From positions 22,426,065 through 22,490,064 of the forward strand of contig CM063504.1 in assembly GCA_032207245.1 (NCBI GenBank): DNA of 64,000 nucleotides, written 5' to 3'. Both the position numbers and the translations under genes were made by a program. How positions within the stretch are numbered: position 1 is the stretch's first letter; each line of letters opens with the position of its first letter. Shown in pieces: positions 50,901-62,512 of this stretch. The stretch comes from Pardosa pseudoannulata. Its lineage: Eukaryota > Arthropoda > Arachnida > Araneae > Lycosidae. The notes below the pieces were generated by a model, which saw only the letters and a program-made list of their open reading frames with translations, was not told the origin of the DNA and did not search any database.

Positions 50901-51523
50901 TTGAAAACAATAAAAATTATCTCCTTTAGGCAAACCAGAAAAAACAACTCTTTACTGAAAATATAAAACAAAAGTAACATAAGCTTTGTGTCCTATGTTA
51001 TAAAAAAGATGTGTGAGGCATTTATCTTTTCCTATAGCATGTTTTTACTGAAACATATTTCAAATAAGTATTTTTTTCTAGCAATAATTATATTGCTCCT
51101 TAAACATTACACTAAAATTGCAATATTTAAAAAGTTACAAAATGAAGTTAGGGACGAATTGACAAGAAAAGAATGTTATGATTAGGTGTAAAATAACGAT
51201 TATAAAATTGTAAATATAACATTTAACATAGGAAATTTAGTTTTAGATTATCCTGCCACTACCATTAGAATCAAAAAGCTAAATAAAACCCTAATGAATT
51301 GCTTTCAAATTAGTCAATATTTGTAATATTTGTCCCGCAATATCTGTAACAAATTACCTAAACCATATCACAATTATATATTTTTCCTAAAAGTTTCTTG
51401 CATAAAATAAAATATAGAAGGTAACAAAAATAACAGTTATACAAAATAATCTATCACATTCCCAAAGTAATTCTACGTTACACTTGAATTCCCTCTGAGA
51501 AAACTCATAAGACTAGACCACAT
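47911..51523. other. Unassigned intron sequence with a small GC-richer patch
   Basis: (TG)n at 48400-48423. At 48620-48670 a GC-richer patch carries an X-box-like GCTGTCATAGCAAC and an E2F-like TTTGGCGCC. No coding signal. Confidence 0.45.
48400..48423. repeat. (TG)n microsatellite
   Basis: About 12 TG units. Confidence 0.95.
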
Positions 51524-51763
51524 TTGATATAAATATACTAATGCAAAGTGACAAAATTCTCTTATCTTAATAATAATGAGTGGAATAGAATTTTATATTT
51601 AGATATGATAACCATTGACTCAAAATAATGATAATTAATAAGCTTGATATAAATATACTAATGCAAAGTGACAAAATTCTCTTATCTTAATAATAATGAG
51701 TGGAATAGAATTTTATATTTAGATATGATAACCATTGACTCAAAATAATGATAATTAATAAGC
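51524..51763 (+). repeat. Perfect tandem duplication of 120 bp
   Basis: Units 51524-51643 and 51644-51763 are identical base for base and start TTGATATAAATATACTAATG. Confidence 0.98.
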
Positions 51764-54367
51764 TTTAATTCATCATCACTTTAATTTTAATCGACTTCTT
51801 AGTTATATTTGAATTTTAGAATGCAGATCTTAAACAGATATTTAATTTGCTAATTTCCCCTTATATGCAAAACAGACTTTTTACAAATAATAATCAGAAT
51901 TTTAATGAATAAAACATTTATATTTTATACTCAAACTAAAAATAACTTTGAACTAAAAAGGAAAGTTAAAAGAAAATTCTTAAATTTAATACAATATCAA
52001 TTTAATTTAAAATATGAAGTATAACAACGATAACAAACTATAATCTCAATAAAAATAAATATTATAACTAACTTCAAATAAAAATTAAGACATAGAAAAA
52101 ATAAATAATAAAAAATTAGAATAATTTAATCCAAATGGCTAACTATAATCTTTGAAAAAACAAAACAAATACTTATCTTTTTTCAAATAGATATTTTCGT
52201 GTTTGTATAAGCTCTATAAAAAGACTAAATTTTTTGCAAACATTTTTTCGTCTTTGTACAAGCTGTATAAAAACACTAAATTTTTGACTTATCTGTTACA
52301 CTTTTATATTAATTATTATATAACTCTAACTCATATTGACTTAGTTCTTTCTGAATTTAAGATGCAGATATCTAACAGCTATTATGTTTGTTAATTTCTT
52401 CTTATATACTGTACATGTTTTTTGTTAGCAATAAATGAAACAAACTTTATAACTATTTTTATGTATATACATGTCACATTCTACACTTTTAAGGCAACTT
52501 TTGCACAAGAAAATTTAGAGGCAAATTTTCCATTTAAAATGCTCAGCTTCCAAACAAATTGGTAAATAGTTTGTTGAAATATTTAATTTTTGTTTATAAA
52601 CTTTTTTCAGAAAATGTATTAGTTGTAATAAAAAATATTAATGTAACACACCTGGTTTTAATATATCAAATAACCTAAGTATCTTAGAATAGTAAAACTT
52701 TACAAATTTTTGCTAACATAAAAATTAAGCTATTAACTAAACATTATCAAAAAAATATTTCAGCATTTTGCAAATTAAAAATAAAAACAATACAAAAAAC
52801 CATGAAAAACTGTAAAAAAGTTCTAATCATTAGCTAGCTACTAGAGAACAAATAATTATTATATAGAACATATTTATAAGCATCTATGAGTTATTTACAT
52901 TTACAAATGGTTATCGCTATATAGTTTTATTTCTCATAAATTATTTTTTAAAGGTCATCTCAACGTTTTCATTTTGAGATTCAGAAAATCTACCATATTT
53001 GTAAGAGTTTATAAAAGTATTAACATTTTAAAATATCTTAAATTTCATCTTGTAATAAGTAATAAACTGTATGTTTAGATATGTAATAACAATTATATTA
53101 AATCAAATATATAAAAATTATATAGAATAAACTTATTTATAGAAGCAGAAACAGTGATATCAAGTAAGCATAAATAGTAAAATTATTCAAACAGATAAAA
53201 ATATTAAGTGTTACAATAAAATTGAAATATTTAAACTTATAGCTGATTTATTCTATAACTGGAGTTTTTATTATATCCTAAAAGACTATATACAACCTAA
53301 TAAACATAAATTCAGTTTCTATCACAGTATATTAAACTAATTTAACAAATAAACTAAGAAAATATACATTCTATATATTGGTTGCATTTTTAATACAGGA
53401 TACTTGCAGCACAAATCACAAATTTATAAAATTCTTTTTTTTTTTCTCTTCATTTAAAAATTAACAGTATCCTACATAAAATGTAAGATACAGAGATGTT
53501 AATAAAAAAAAACTGATTTAACTAAGTATTCAAAGAACTTAATACTAAATATACTTCAATGAAGTGTAAACAATTAATCTAAACGTTAAAATGTTTAATG
53601 CATTGATAAAGAGTTTAAGATAACTAATTGACTGTCATTAAATACGATAAAGAAGAAACACTACATTGAGCTGTATTTAATCTGAGTAATGAATCTTAAG
53701 TTTTCATTCTAAAAAACTTTTAAAACTGATAGATCGAAGCACCTTAAATAATGAGCATTGTTTTTGTTTGTATTCAGATAGGTGCAGAACAAAAAATATT
53801 TTTCGAAGCTTTACTTGATTGTGGTAAATAAAATAGCAGTTTTGATTATAGTAACAGTACACCAATAAATAGTAGATCAGTTAAATAAAATGAGACTGCT
53901 ATCCACAACAATAATCTAAATGTGGGAGTTAACGATCAATAGATACAATGAAACAATTTATCTATTGCCGTTTGAATATACATTTAAAGTTTTATAAAGA
54001 GATAATTTTAAATGAAGTTTTGAAAAAGGTTGGATCGTATTAACTCAGAATATTTCTAAACGATAATTAAAATGTGAAAATACACACATCTGAGAATAAT
54101 CAATCAATGAAAATAACAATAAAAAAACACAACATTTGACCTAACTTAAAGAGATATTAATAAAATGCACATCAGAATATAAATGTAAGTAATAGTATTT
54201 TAAAAAAGAATCTCAAAACAACACTGAAACTACATTTATTAAAGAAATTTGATCTATAAATAACCAACACATGGTCAAACGTAAAGGGCCAATTATGATG
54301 GTGTCAAGTAAACACACCATGAATGCGTAGACCGATATCAATAACAAAGATAAAACTGAATACTTAC
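51764..54367. other. Unassigned intron sequence, very AT-rich
   Basis: The 5' part of intron 1. No gene or element recognised. TTTTTTGCAAACATTTTTTC and similar phrases near 52200-52290 form a weak local repeat (TATAAGCTCTATAAAAA versus ACAAGCTGTATAAAAA). Confidence 0.5.
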
Positions 54368-54684
54368 TGGCACTCATTCATTATTTCGTCTTGTGTCCGC
54401 ACTTGAACAGGTGCAAATTTTTCTACTTTTTCTTCATAATTACAGAAACACTTGGTAATCTTATCATCAAAAGTATTGACTAGATCTTCGAGAGAGGTGG
54501 AGAAAGTTTCATTGAAATTATTTGACAGCGTGTTTTCATTGTTTTCGTTATTCCTTACTTCCTTTGTGTTTTGATTAGAATTTTCAATATCCTCTGAACT
54601 TTGAAAATCACTAAAATCTGACCAATCCTCAGTCATAGCTAACGGAGCTTCGACGGAGAGCTCCGCCATCTTCCAGTCTCTCAT
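54368..54684 (-). CDS. unc-76: FEZ/UNC-76 exon 1 (N-terminal coding exon)
   Basis: The exon carries the start codon and residues 1-105 plus two bases of codon 106 (phase 2 donor, CCA|GTAAGT). A polar, Asn/Glu-rich linker (about 30-60) follows a short N-terminal APLA-type motif. Residues 64-80 read SLEDLVNTFDDKITKCF and 91-105 read APVQVRTQDEIMNEC, both diagnostic for the FEZ family. Two starts are possible: Met1 at 54684 and Met6 at 54669. Met6 (MAELSVEAPLA) has A at -3 and G at +4 and looks more like fly and other arthropod N-termini, so it may be the main start; Met1 also has A at -3. The exon joins a partner almost 50 kb away, and the split codon becomes Gln after splicing. Confidence 0.93.
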
Positions 54685-54780
54685 CCTGCCCTTCGATTTC
54701 TCGGAGTAGCACGAGAGTTCACGAGATCAGCAGCAGTGACGTAGTTTCCGGATAGCCTGAAAGACAGGAAGTGTACATAA
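54685..54780 (-). promoter_or_regulatory. Candidate promoter/5'UTR of the FEZ gene with ETS-like and CRE-like motifs
   Basis: Directly upstream of the start codon the sequence is GC-richer than its surroundings. On the gene strand it has an ETS-like CACTTCCTGT (rc of 54764-54773), an ETS-like CCGGAAA (near 54745-54751) and a CRE-like TACGTCA (54737-54743). ETS and CRE pairs near start sites are common at TATA-less housekeeping promoters. There is no TATA box. A pyrimidine tract ending TTTCAG at 54757 could instead be a splice acceptor, in which case this is the start of a 5'UTR-containing exon and the promoter lies further up. The sequence alone does not decide between the two. Confidence 0.4.
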
Positions 54781-56929
54781 TAGGTTGCGTTGCTTTGAGG
54801 ATATTTTTTCATTTTTATCAGTACTTTCAATTTTTATCGCAAACTTTCCGAATAAAGATTGAGATATCGAAACTTTTCAATTAAAGATGAAAAACGATAT
54901 ATGTTTTAAACTGACGATCAAGAGATTAAGATATTATACAAAACCAGTAACGTCAGTTGTGAATTTAAAGGAATATATGGACATAAGTAATAAAAGAAAA
55001 TACTTCATTTCAGGAATACTATATATGTTTAAATATCTGTTAAAAATGTTTATTTTATTTTTAAAATTATATCCGTATCTATACTTGAAACAACAGTTAT
55101 GTTCCAATTCTGAATCAAATTTATGAATCCTAAAATTTCTTTTTCTTGTAATATTTTTCTAAATACTTTAGCTCGATAAGCGAGTTTTATTTTCAGAATT
55201 TTTAGAATCCTCAATTGCTCTATTATAGTGTACCCCTAATTTCACTAAATAAGTTATACAGAGAAAGGTATTCGTTCGTATGGCATGGTTGGATAGCAGT
55301 CACTTTAACTTTTGTGACAAAAACATGTTTATTCTTCTAATAACGCTTGCAATTTATAAAACTCACTTAAAATGACCTTCAAGAAGCAAAGATATAGTAC
55401 CTATCATGACAAGCAATGAATGCATGTGCTATCTTTCTAACTAAGGGGAAATTTTTCAATCGCTTACAGATTATTCAATGAATGATCGTCATAATTTCAG
55501 CTTCAGAATGGTTTAAACAACAATTCTTAATTGAAAACAGATTAAATTTGTTTTAAATCAGTCCAAAATATTCAGTTTTTCTTTATATTTTCATTTTATC
55601 CTAATTCACTTATGTAATATGTTTTCGTATGAAGGAGGTCCTACTTCATTCCTAAATAATATTCGCTAAACTGTTTACATTTTTTAAAGATGACAATAAG
55701 CGTCGAATTATTAAACATAAAAACAAAAGACAGATCTGCCATTTAAAACAAAATTACATCACATTAAACTCTACCACTAAATTTGAAGTTGATGCCAGTT
55801 GTCAGAACCATATTTGGCATAATAATTATTTTATAACTGAGATGTTTAGGTTCATCAGATATTTGTCTAGCCTATACAATTTTGGATGTTTATTATTACT
55901 AATTTCTAAAAAGATTATCAAAACTTGATGTTAATTAATGCCCAAGCACATTACGAACTGATGAATATTTCAAGAAATCTACATATGGTGAAAATATTTA
56001 TTTACATTACATAATATAATTGCATATTTATTATGCATTTGTATGATTTTACATGTTTAGATCCATTTTGTTATTTGGATAGGTATGTTTTCTTCGTAAA
56101 AGGGCAGAAGTTGCTACGTATTTAGGAGGTTAAACATAAACAATGGGTAAACAGTATGAGATAAAAAGAAATAAGACTCCATTCGTTGTAATCGATGTAC
56201 TATTTAAATGCTCCGAAAAGGAAAATGAGAAATACAATTGACTTCAAGGGCATATTTTGTGTTAAAATAAGATATGTATTTCAATTAAGAGGTGTTTTTA
56301 AGTTTAGAAGCTTATCAACTTAGAAAATTAAATAGAAAGTTACGCTAGTAGACAAATAAGCAAAGCTATTTCAGGAAATACCATCTTAACGCTTATGGCG
56401 CCATCTGTTATCAAAATAACTATAAACTTTACTTGACTAGATTGGGAAAGGGAATGTAATATTCTACTCAGGATTAAACCATAAAAAATTCCAAACACTT
56501 GAAAATATTTTAAAAATACTAATAATCTGTAACAGCAGGACCAAAAAATGCATATTAATATTCGGTGCTTAATTTTTAAATAAAGTAGACCTCGAGCTGT
56601 CGTTTTCGAATTATTCATTTTCCTGTACTGCGCATGATTCATTGGATCCCGAATTTATTCCTATAAAACTAATGTTATTCTCCTCATTCTTCATACTCAT
56701 CATTCATACCGCTTCTATCACCGAAAAAATTTGGTCCTGTCGCCTTGTTTTCCTGGAAGTATATTTTTTAGGAATTAAAGAGAGCCCGGTATGATAAGTG
56801 TTTTATGCTAATAAGAATACTTTGAGTCCGCTTATGCGTAGAAAACTTTTCTGGTTCATCATGGGTTTTTCTAGACCACTAGAATTTTTTTTACTGTTTT
56901 AAATATAATTTTAAATGGTAAAGTCGATT
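54781..56929. other. Upstream flank of the FEZ gene, unassigned
   Basis: No second gene or repeat recognised. Short ORFs (54887-55126, 56340-56642) lack motifs. Confidence 0.5.
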
Positions 56930-57330
56930 TGGGTGGGAACAGACGTTGCTTCAAATGAGTGCTAGAAAACAAAATAACAGCTAGACTAGCTATAGCATAA
57001 AATACAAAGTAAACGTTAATAAGGCCCAAATAAAGGTACATAGACAGATGTTTTGTTGCTTCGAGCAATCAACCTTCTCAACGCAAGAGCACTTACTAAC
57101 TTTTAAAAGAAGTTATAAAAGGCTGTAGTGGTTTCTAAAACTCTGCTTTTATAAGCCACTGAGTTCTCTCGTATTGAGAATGTTGCTGGCTCGAAGCAAC
57201 TAAACAGTTATCTACTTGATTTGACTATCTATTTGAACCTTATTTAAGTTGGTTTTGTATTTTATGATATATTCTGGAACAAACATTTCACCTTCTAAAG
57301 AATACAAACTAGCTATAGCTATTGTGGCGT
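56930..57330. repeat. Imperfect palindrome of about 400 bp (fold-back)
   Basis: Centred near 57127. The inner arms GTTGCTTCGAGC (57055) and GCTCGAAGCAAC (57200) are followed inward by complementary TTCTCAA and GAGA segments. Outward, complementary AATAAGG, CATAAAATACAAA (56998-57006 region versus the 57255 region) and GCTATAG blocks continue. Similarity fades near 56930 and 57330. Confidence 0.75.
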
Positions 57331-58110
57331 CTCTGGGTTCCTTCATTTTTTGTAGCGAAAACGTGATAAGGAACAAGAGATCACATACACAACCATGATA
57401 ACTATAACAAACCTTAATGTTCAAATTAGAATTCTTAGAACACTTTCCAAAGAGATAGGGGACTCAGGATGAGGGGAATTTTGAATCTCGAGTGAAATGA
57501 CTCCTAGCGATTCTATACAAGGATTCCTGGAGAGCTTAAAAAACAGATCGGAGTTACGTTTCCACAAACGCACAATTATGCTTGATAAGAGTCTGGGAGT
57601 CAAGGTGAGTCGACAACAGAGAGATACGATTTCCTCATATAAAAAAAAAACACTTTTACGCTTAAATTCTGTGGCTTCTGTTTTCTCCGTAAAACCTCTC
57701 ATTTCTCCCACCCTCATATTATTAAAGAATGATTTAAAGAGCGTGACCGGAACAAATTTTTTTGTCGAGTAGTGTCATTTTCACAGATTAGTAGGTGCTT
57801 CTGTTATCCTACCAGGTCGAGTGTTTTTTGTTCGTTGAAAGATGATGGTCATGATGTCACAGTGTAGATCTGAAGCTCAGGAAGCTTTGTGACTACTAAA
57901 ATCATTTATATACAAGCCCACAGACAGTAATAGTGTACTTGTAGAGGAAGAAGCCATGGAATGGCCATACTCTGCAGTCAGGTGATTCACTTACACAAAG
58001 CAGGTATCAATTACAAAATAATTTTAGAAAATTTTAGAAATGAATCTAAATTTAATTTATATTTTATAAAACGTAAAGTATTTCCAATTAGGGCTGCTAA
58101 TAATTAGTTT
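57331..58110. other. Unassigned sequence
   Basis: ORFs on both strands at 57421-57772 overlap and have no motif. A GTGAGT donor-like site lies at 57605. Confidence 0.45.
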
Positions 58111-58121
58111 ATTTATAGTCA
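58111..58121. repeat. SINE-B target-site duplication, left
   Basis: ATTTATAGTCA, identical to 58487-58497. Confidence 0.88.
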
Positions 58122-58486
58122 AGAGCCGTGGTAGCTTTGTCGGCAAAGGCAACGATCTCGTAACTGAGAGGTTGAGGTTCGGAACCCGAGGCGGCCTAAG
58201 ATTCGCCGTGTTCGTTAAAGGTGACTGGAGCACGTGAAATAGGTTCGTGGTCACAATGTCCTCCAAGTTCTCAATTAATACCTCTGGGGGTAGCGGGTCA
58301 AGTCTATGGGTCTTCTACTTGGTCCCTGCTTCTAAATTACGAGGACCTTCTTGAGCGAAGTCGTTCTTTCACCTTAACGGTGCTCATTAAAACAAAAGGC
58401 GCACCCCTTGGCCTTAATACGAGAGACTGCAGGTTCAATCGTCCTTGGTTTAACCAAGTAGCAAGAGAAACAACAACAACAACAAT
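58122..58486 (+). mobile_element. SINE-B, near-complete copy with target-site duplication
   Basis: The head has GCCGTGGTAGCTTTGTCGGC (A box) and GAGGTTCGGAACCCGAGGC (B-box region). The core CGTGGTCACAATGTCCTCCA follows, then ACCTCTGGGGG, TTCTAAATTACGAGGACC and GTCGTTCTTTCACC. Another B-box-like GGTTCAATCGTCC precedes a (CAA)n tail. An 11 bp exact duplication flanks the element. This copy gives the family's length, about 365 bp. Confidence 0.93.
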
Positions 58487-58497
58487 ATTTATAGTCA
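58487..58497. repeat. SINE-B target-site duplication, right
   Basis: ATTTATAGTCA, identical to 58111-58121. Confidence 0.88.
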
Positions 58498-59234
58498 CAT
58501 ATTTTGCAGACTTTCTACATCGATTTCCCGGATACATCCTTTTCATCCCCTTGAAAGACGATGGATCAGGGCTCCACTGTACTTTTTCCTATTCATAATT
58601 CTTTCTATTAAAATTTTTTTTTAATCTTTTCAGTACACAGAGAATACGTCTACTATGTACATATAATACGGTAAACTAGAATAAAAATTTGTTTTAAAAA
58701 ATAAATTGAAAGTTTAAAAGTTTTGACGCTTTTTAAACTAGATTGAATATAAGCATAAGATAAGTTGAGTAAAAAGCATATAGTGGATTATGAACGGGAA
58801 AATAATCGCTTTCGTGCTGTCTTGCTTGTTTTTCTTCCCTTTCGAGGTCTATTTTCTGCTTAGGCGCTTGCGTGTTTTCCGGAGATAAGTCTCAACCTGT
58901 CAGAAATGAGAAAACACACGGAGAAATGATGTGATTTATTTGTGTTTAGACAAGGAATTTATGCCATTTTCCCCACGACACTTGAGATGCTTCCTAACCG
59001 CGCACTAAAACGCGTAAACGCTTTTCATAACAGAGCAAGAAAGTAATCGTACATCGGAAGGAAATGTTCAGTGAATAAGTCATCGCGGTGAAGTAATTCT
59101 GAGAGGGATCAATAAAGATAAAATATATTTTGCTGAATGCTACTCACGTAAGAATCAGATAGGAAATTTTGAACAAAAAAGGTTGGGAAACGCTGCACTA
59201 GATTAAAGAGAAAATGTTTAAAAAAATCTTAGCA
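58498..59234. other. Unassigned sequence
   Basis: Nothing recognised. Confidence 0.55.
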
Positions 59235-59545
59235 TAAATATCTTTATATATATGAAATTCTTCTGTTCGTGTGTTTGTAATAGAACTCCTCCTAAACGGC
59301 TGGACTGATTTTGATGAAATTTTGTATATGTAATTAAGTTGATTCGAGAGTGGTTTAGATTCCTAATTGGATCCGACAGAATTTTTTTTTTTTTTTTTTA
59401 ATTAAAAATCCAGAATTGCGCTCTTATTGAGATTATTATAATGCCGCTTGAAACCCTTCATTGCCGACGTATATGTGGCGCAGAAGTCCGAGCAACGGAT
59501 GTCAGTTATTACTTTATTACTTTATTATTTTTTTTCTCTTATTTT
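59235..59545 (+). repeat. Dispersed-element fragment with the ACGGCTGGACTGATTTTGAT motif
   Basis: The phrase CTCCTAAACGGCTGGACTGA then TTTTGATGAAATTTTG is widespread in arthropod interspersed repeats. It is followed by a T run and a GGCGCAGAAGTCCGAGCAAC-like stretch. The class is not resolved. Confidence 0.5.
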
Positions 59546-60569
59546 GTCTTAAAATATACGAATAGCTATTATTTTTTAATCTTACCTATGCTATTTTAAT
59601 TTATTTTTTTTGTATAAAAACTTAATTGTAAGTGTTACAGTTTAAACCCTTAAAGATATACAGGTTTTTGGCATTCGACTGTACTACAAAGGTATGTAAA
59701 CATAAAAAAATTAATATAAACTTTCCTCCAAAAATATTCGTTTGTTTCCTTTTTTTTTTTAAAAAAGGTAGGGGGGAGGGCGAAAGACTACCAGGCCCTG
59801 GCCCAACTTTCGGGCCCTGGGGGGGGGAGGCATTTTAGATTTTTTTATTTCTAAAAATCATTATTAAATGAGTTGAAAGCTGGTGAAAGGTACCACAAAT
59901 TACTGAAATAAGTCACGATAGATAAGGATAACTTTGCTAAATCCACTGTAGATAAATGAGAGCGGAGCTCAGATCGAATATATCTAAAGCAAGTTCCGGA
60001 AAAAGGTTAAATTAACCGTAAAAGTAAACAGAGTAAATAGGTTGGAATTATTTTTGTACTGAATGGAGAAATACCAAAAAACAAATAACCTTAAGCGTAG
60101 AAGGTCATTCTGATTACTTCGAACTTGAAAAGTAGTCTTGGATTAACGAAAGATCATAACCCTGTAAAGAGATTTTAAGGCGACCATTGATTCTCAAAAC
60201 TAACATTTATTGTTTTTAATCGCTGTATTTGGGAAATGTAATGTGTCGTTAGAAATATATTTACTTAAAAGTGGTCAAAATTGGACGGTAGTTAAGTTAA
60301 TCAGTTATGGAGCTTTGAAATTACTAATTGTTAAAAATTTGGCTTTATTAAAAAAGTTTCATGCGCATTTGTTTTACGAATAATTTAAACAAGGTGGATA
60401 AGTTTAACGATGTCAAAACAACTACTTTGTTAAACACGATTTCTTCCATATGGATTAATGCACAACCTGAATAGATATTGCGAAACATTTAAACATGTTA
60501 GAAAATTAGTTACTTTATTTTTATAATAAGTAATTTAAATATTTTATTTTATTACCCATCTCATAACCA
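59546..60569. other. Unassigned sequence
   Basis: Near 59770-59835 a G-rich patch with GGCCCTGG repeated resembles the G-run ends of hAT copies. No gene recognised. Confidence 0.45.
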
Positions 60570-60815
60570 CTGACGATATTAGCATATTATGTATGCATTT
60601 TCTTTTGAGTCATGACGTATTGCATATGTTTTTCGTTTCTTTCCTTACCAATAAATACTCGAGGGAAAAAGCTACGTATCAGTCAGTGGTAGTAGTTGTA
60701 CGGCTATGTGTGTACGGCAGTTAGCCGATGTTTATTTTCCTTTTCTGTTAAGTTTAATAAATGTAGTTTTAAATGATGCTAACATTTGTCTTAATACTGT
60801 TCAGGATTGATAGGG
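60570..60815 (+). mobile_element. Possible solo LTR (core promoter and poly(A) signal)
   Basis: A TATA-like ATAAATA (60651-60657) is placed 30 bp before an arthropod initiator TCAGT (60679-60683), and AATAAA follows at 60756-60761. That spacing is usual for the U3-R layout of an LTR. No second LTR, primer-binding site or coding region was seen, and the ends are not defined. Confidence 0.3.
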
Positions 60816-61756
60816 CGAAATGATAATAAAATAAAAACATAGATGCTTCTTCTTCAACTATTATTCTATTATAGATTTAAATAAGCTAACAAAACAGTTC
60901 TTTATCACAAAAATAGTATTATTAAAGTTTAATGTTCGATATACCAATAGAGCTGCCTTTCCATATATTTGCTGCAAACTTCAGGATAATTACATCCACT
61001 TTTATACTCTCACCTAAACCGTATTGGTTTGTAGACTCACCAAGCTGTACCTTTGTTCATCTGGGGGAAAAATGGATTTGAACCATCTCTTGATATGTAC
61101 CCGTTTGAAGGACTATCATTTTAACTCTGACATTTGTATTAAAAGGACAACTTCGTATTGGGCTGCACGTGGAGAGCTGTGGTTTCTTGAGTGTTTCTCG
61201 GCGTAAGAAAAAAAAATGTTTGAGGTGTGAAATTCAATTGATTCAATGCTATAGCCCGACCATGGATGCTAGACCCAGTTACACCTATGACAGGCTCATT
61301 AAGACTGAAATTTTAACGGATGTTTCAAGGTTCAGACTCTTTCCATAGAAAAAAAATTAAGCACTTTTTAAGCACCTTAATTTTCATTGTACTATAACTG
61401 ATCTACAGCTAAAGCTTAAAAATTGAAGCTTTTCATGAGCTTTATGATTTTTAAAATGACAAATAATATATCGATCAATTTAATAATATTATTAAACACA
61501 ATTGTTAATATCTCATGCTTTATGTTAAGACATCTTTCTTGCCTAACATAAATTTTAGAACAGCAATAGTCCTTATTGATCAAATGCCCCCCCTCCCCTC
61601 CTTAAACAAAATCTGAAATATTTGTAAAGTTAAGAAAGTGCTATCTGTGATGGAAGATCAACAAGTTTCACATTATAGCAACAGTATTTTTACAGCAACA
61701 TAGATGTAAAATAAGATAATAAAAAGGACTTGTGTATTATAAACAGGTAAATATAT
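60816..61756. other. Unassigned sequence
   Basis: ORF 61024-61206 has no motif; nothing else recognised. Confidence 0.5.
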
Positions 61757-61759
61757 TCA

Positions 61760-61853
<94 letters not shown>
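61757..61853. repeat. Compound microsatellite (CA)n-(GA)n
   Basis: About 9 CA units and about 39 GA units. The (Leu-Ser)n ORF on the minus strand is an artefact. Confidence 0.97.
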
Positions 61854-61857
<4 letters not shown>

Positions 61858-62384
61858 AAGATGCAGTATCTGCACTAAAAAAGTTTTAATTATGGTATAC
61901 TCAAAACAAGATTCAGGAAATTATCAATGCTATTTTAAAAATATAACTGAAGAACTATTTCCGTTCATAATAGAAGATGAGAACCAAAAAATATAGGAAG
62001 GGGGAAAAATAAGAGACTATGTCTAATTTTGAAATTCATTTTTCTTTTCTTCTATACATTTTTTTTAATTGGTCTAACTCTTCTTTCTTATCTTTAGCTT
62101 TGTTGAATCGATTGACGATTAATTGCCAAGGGAAATAAAAATTCAGCAACCGATATTTGGAGGAAAATAAGCACTTTTTGAGCACTCAGAAAAAATTATA
62201 AATTTTAAGTCTACGAAAAGAAAATTAAGCACTTTTTAAGGACTTATTAGGGACCTTAAAAATGGATCTACAAAGTAAGCATTTTTTAAGGATTTTAAGC
62301 ACCCGGCCGAACCATGTGTTTATATTTTCTGTTATTAAGAAACATTAATAAGTTAAAAAAGATGACCTAATATATAGGGCACTC
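61854..62384. other. Unassigned sequence with AAGCACTTTTT repeats
   Basis: AAGCACTTTTTGAGCAC, AAGCACTTTTTAAGGAC and AAGCATTTTTTAAGGA recur between 62170 and 62300, and similar AAGCACTTTTTAAGCACC occurs at 61360. This is probably a diverged dispersed element of unknown class. Confidence 0.4.
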
Positions 62385-62512
62385 CATTTCGATAGAAGAA
62401 TTGATGAGTCCGAATCCCGCTGCTAGTATGGAAGTGTACATCTGTTCGATATTGAGTTTAAGCAGTTAATCTGATCTAATTAGCACTTATGTACCAAAAA
62501 GTTTGTAGAAAT
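62385..62512 (+). mobile_element. SINE-A copy, truncated and diverged
   Basis: GAGTCCGAATCCCGCTGC (B-box region) leads to ATTGAGTTTAAGCAGTTAAT and CTAATTAGCACTTATGTACC, then AAAAAGT, in SINE-A order. The 5' head is decayed. Confidence 0.65.

Noticed and set aside
58221..58598. 125-codon plus-strand ORF and its antisense partner
   Set aside because: Both lie mainly in the SINE-B copy bounded by target-site duplications.
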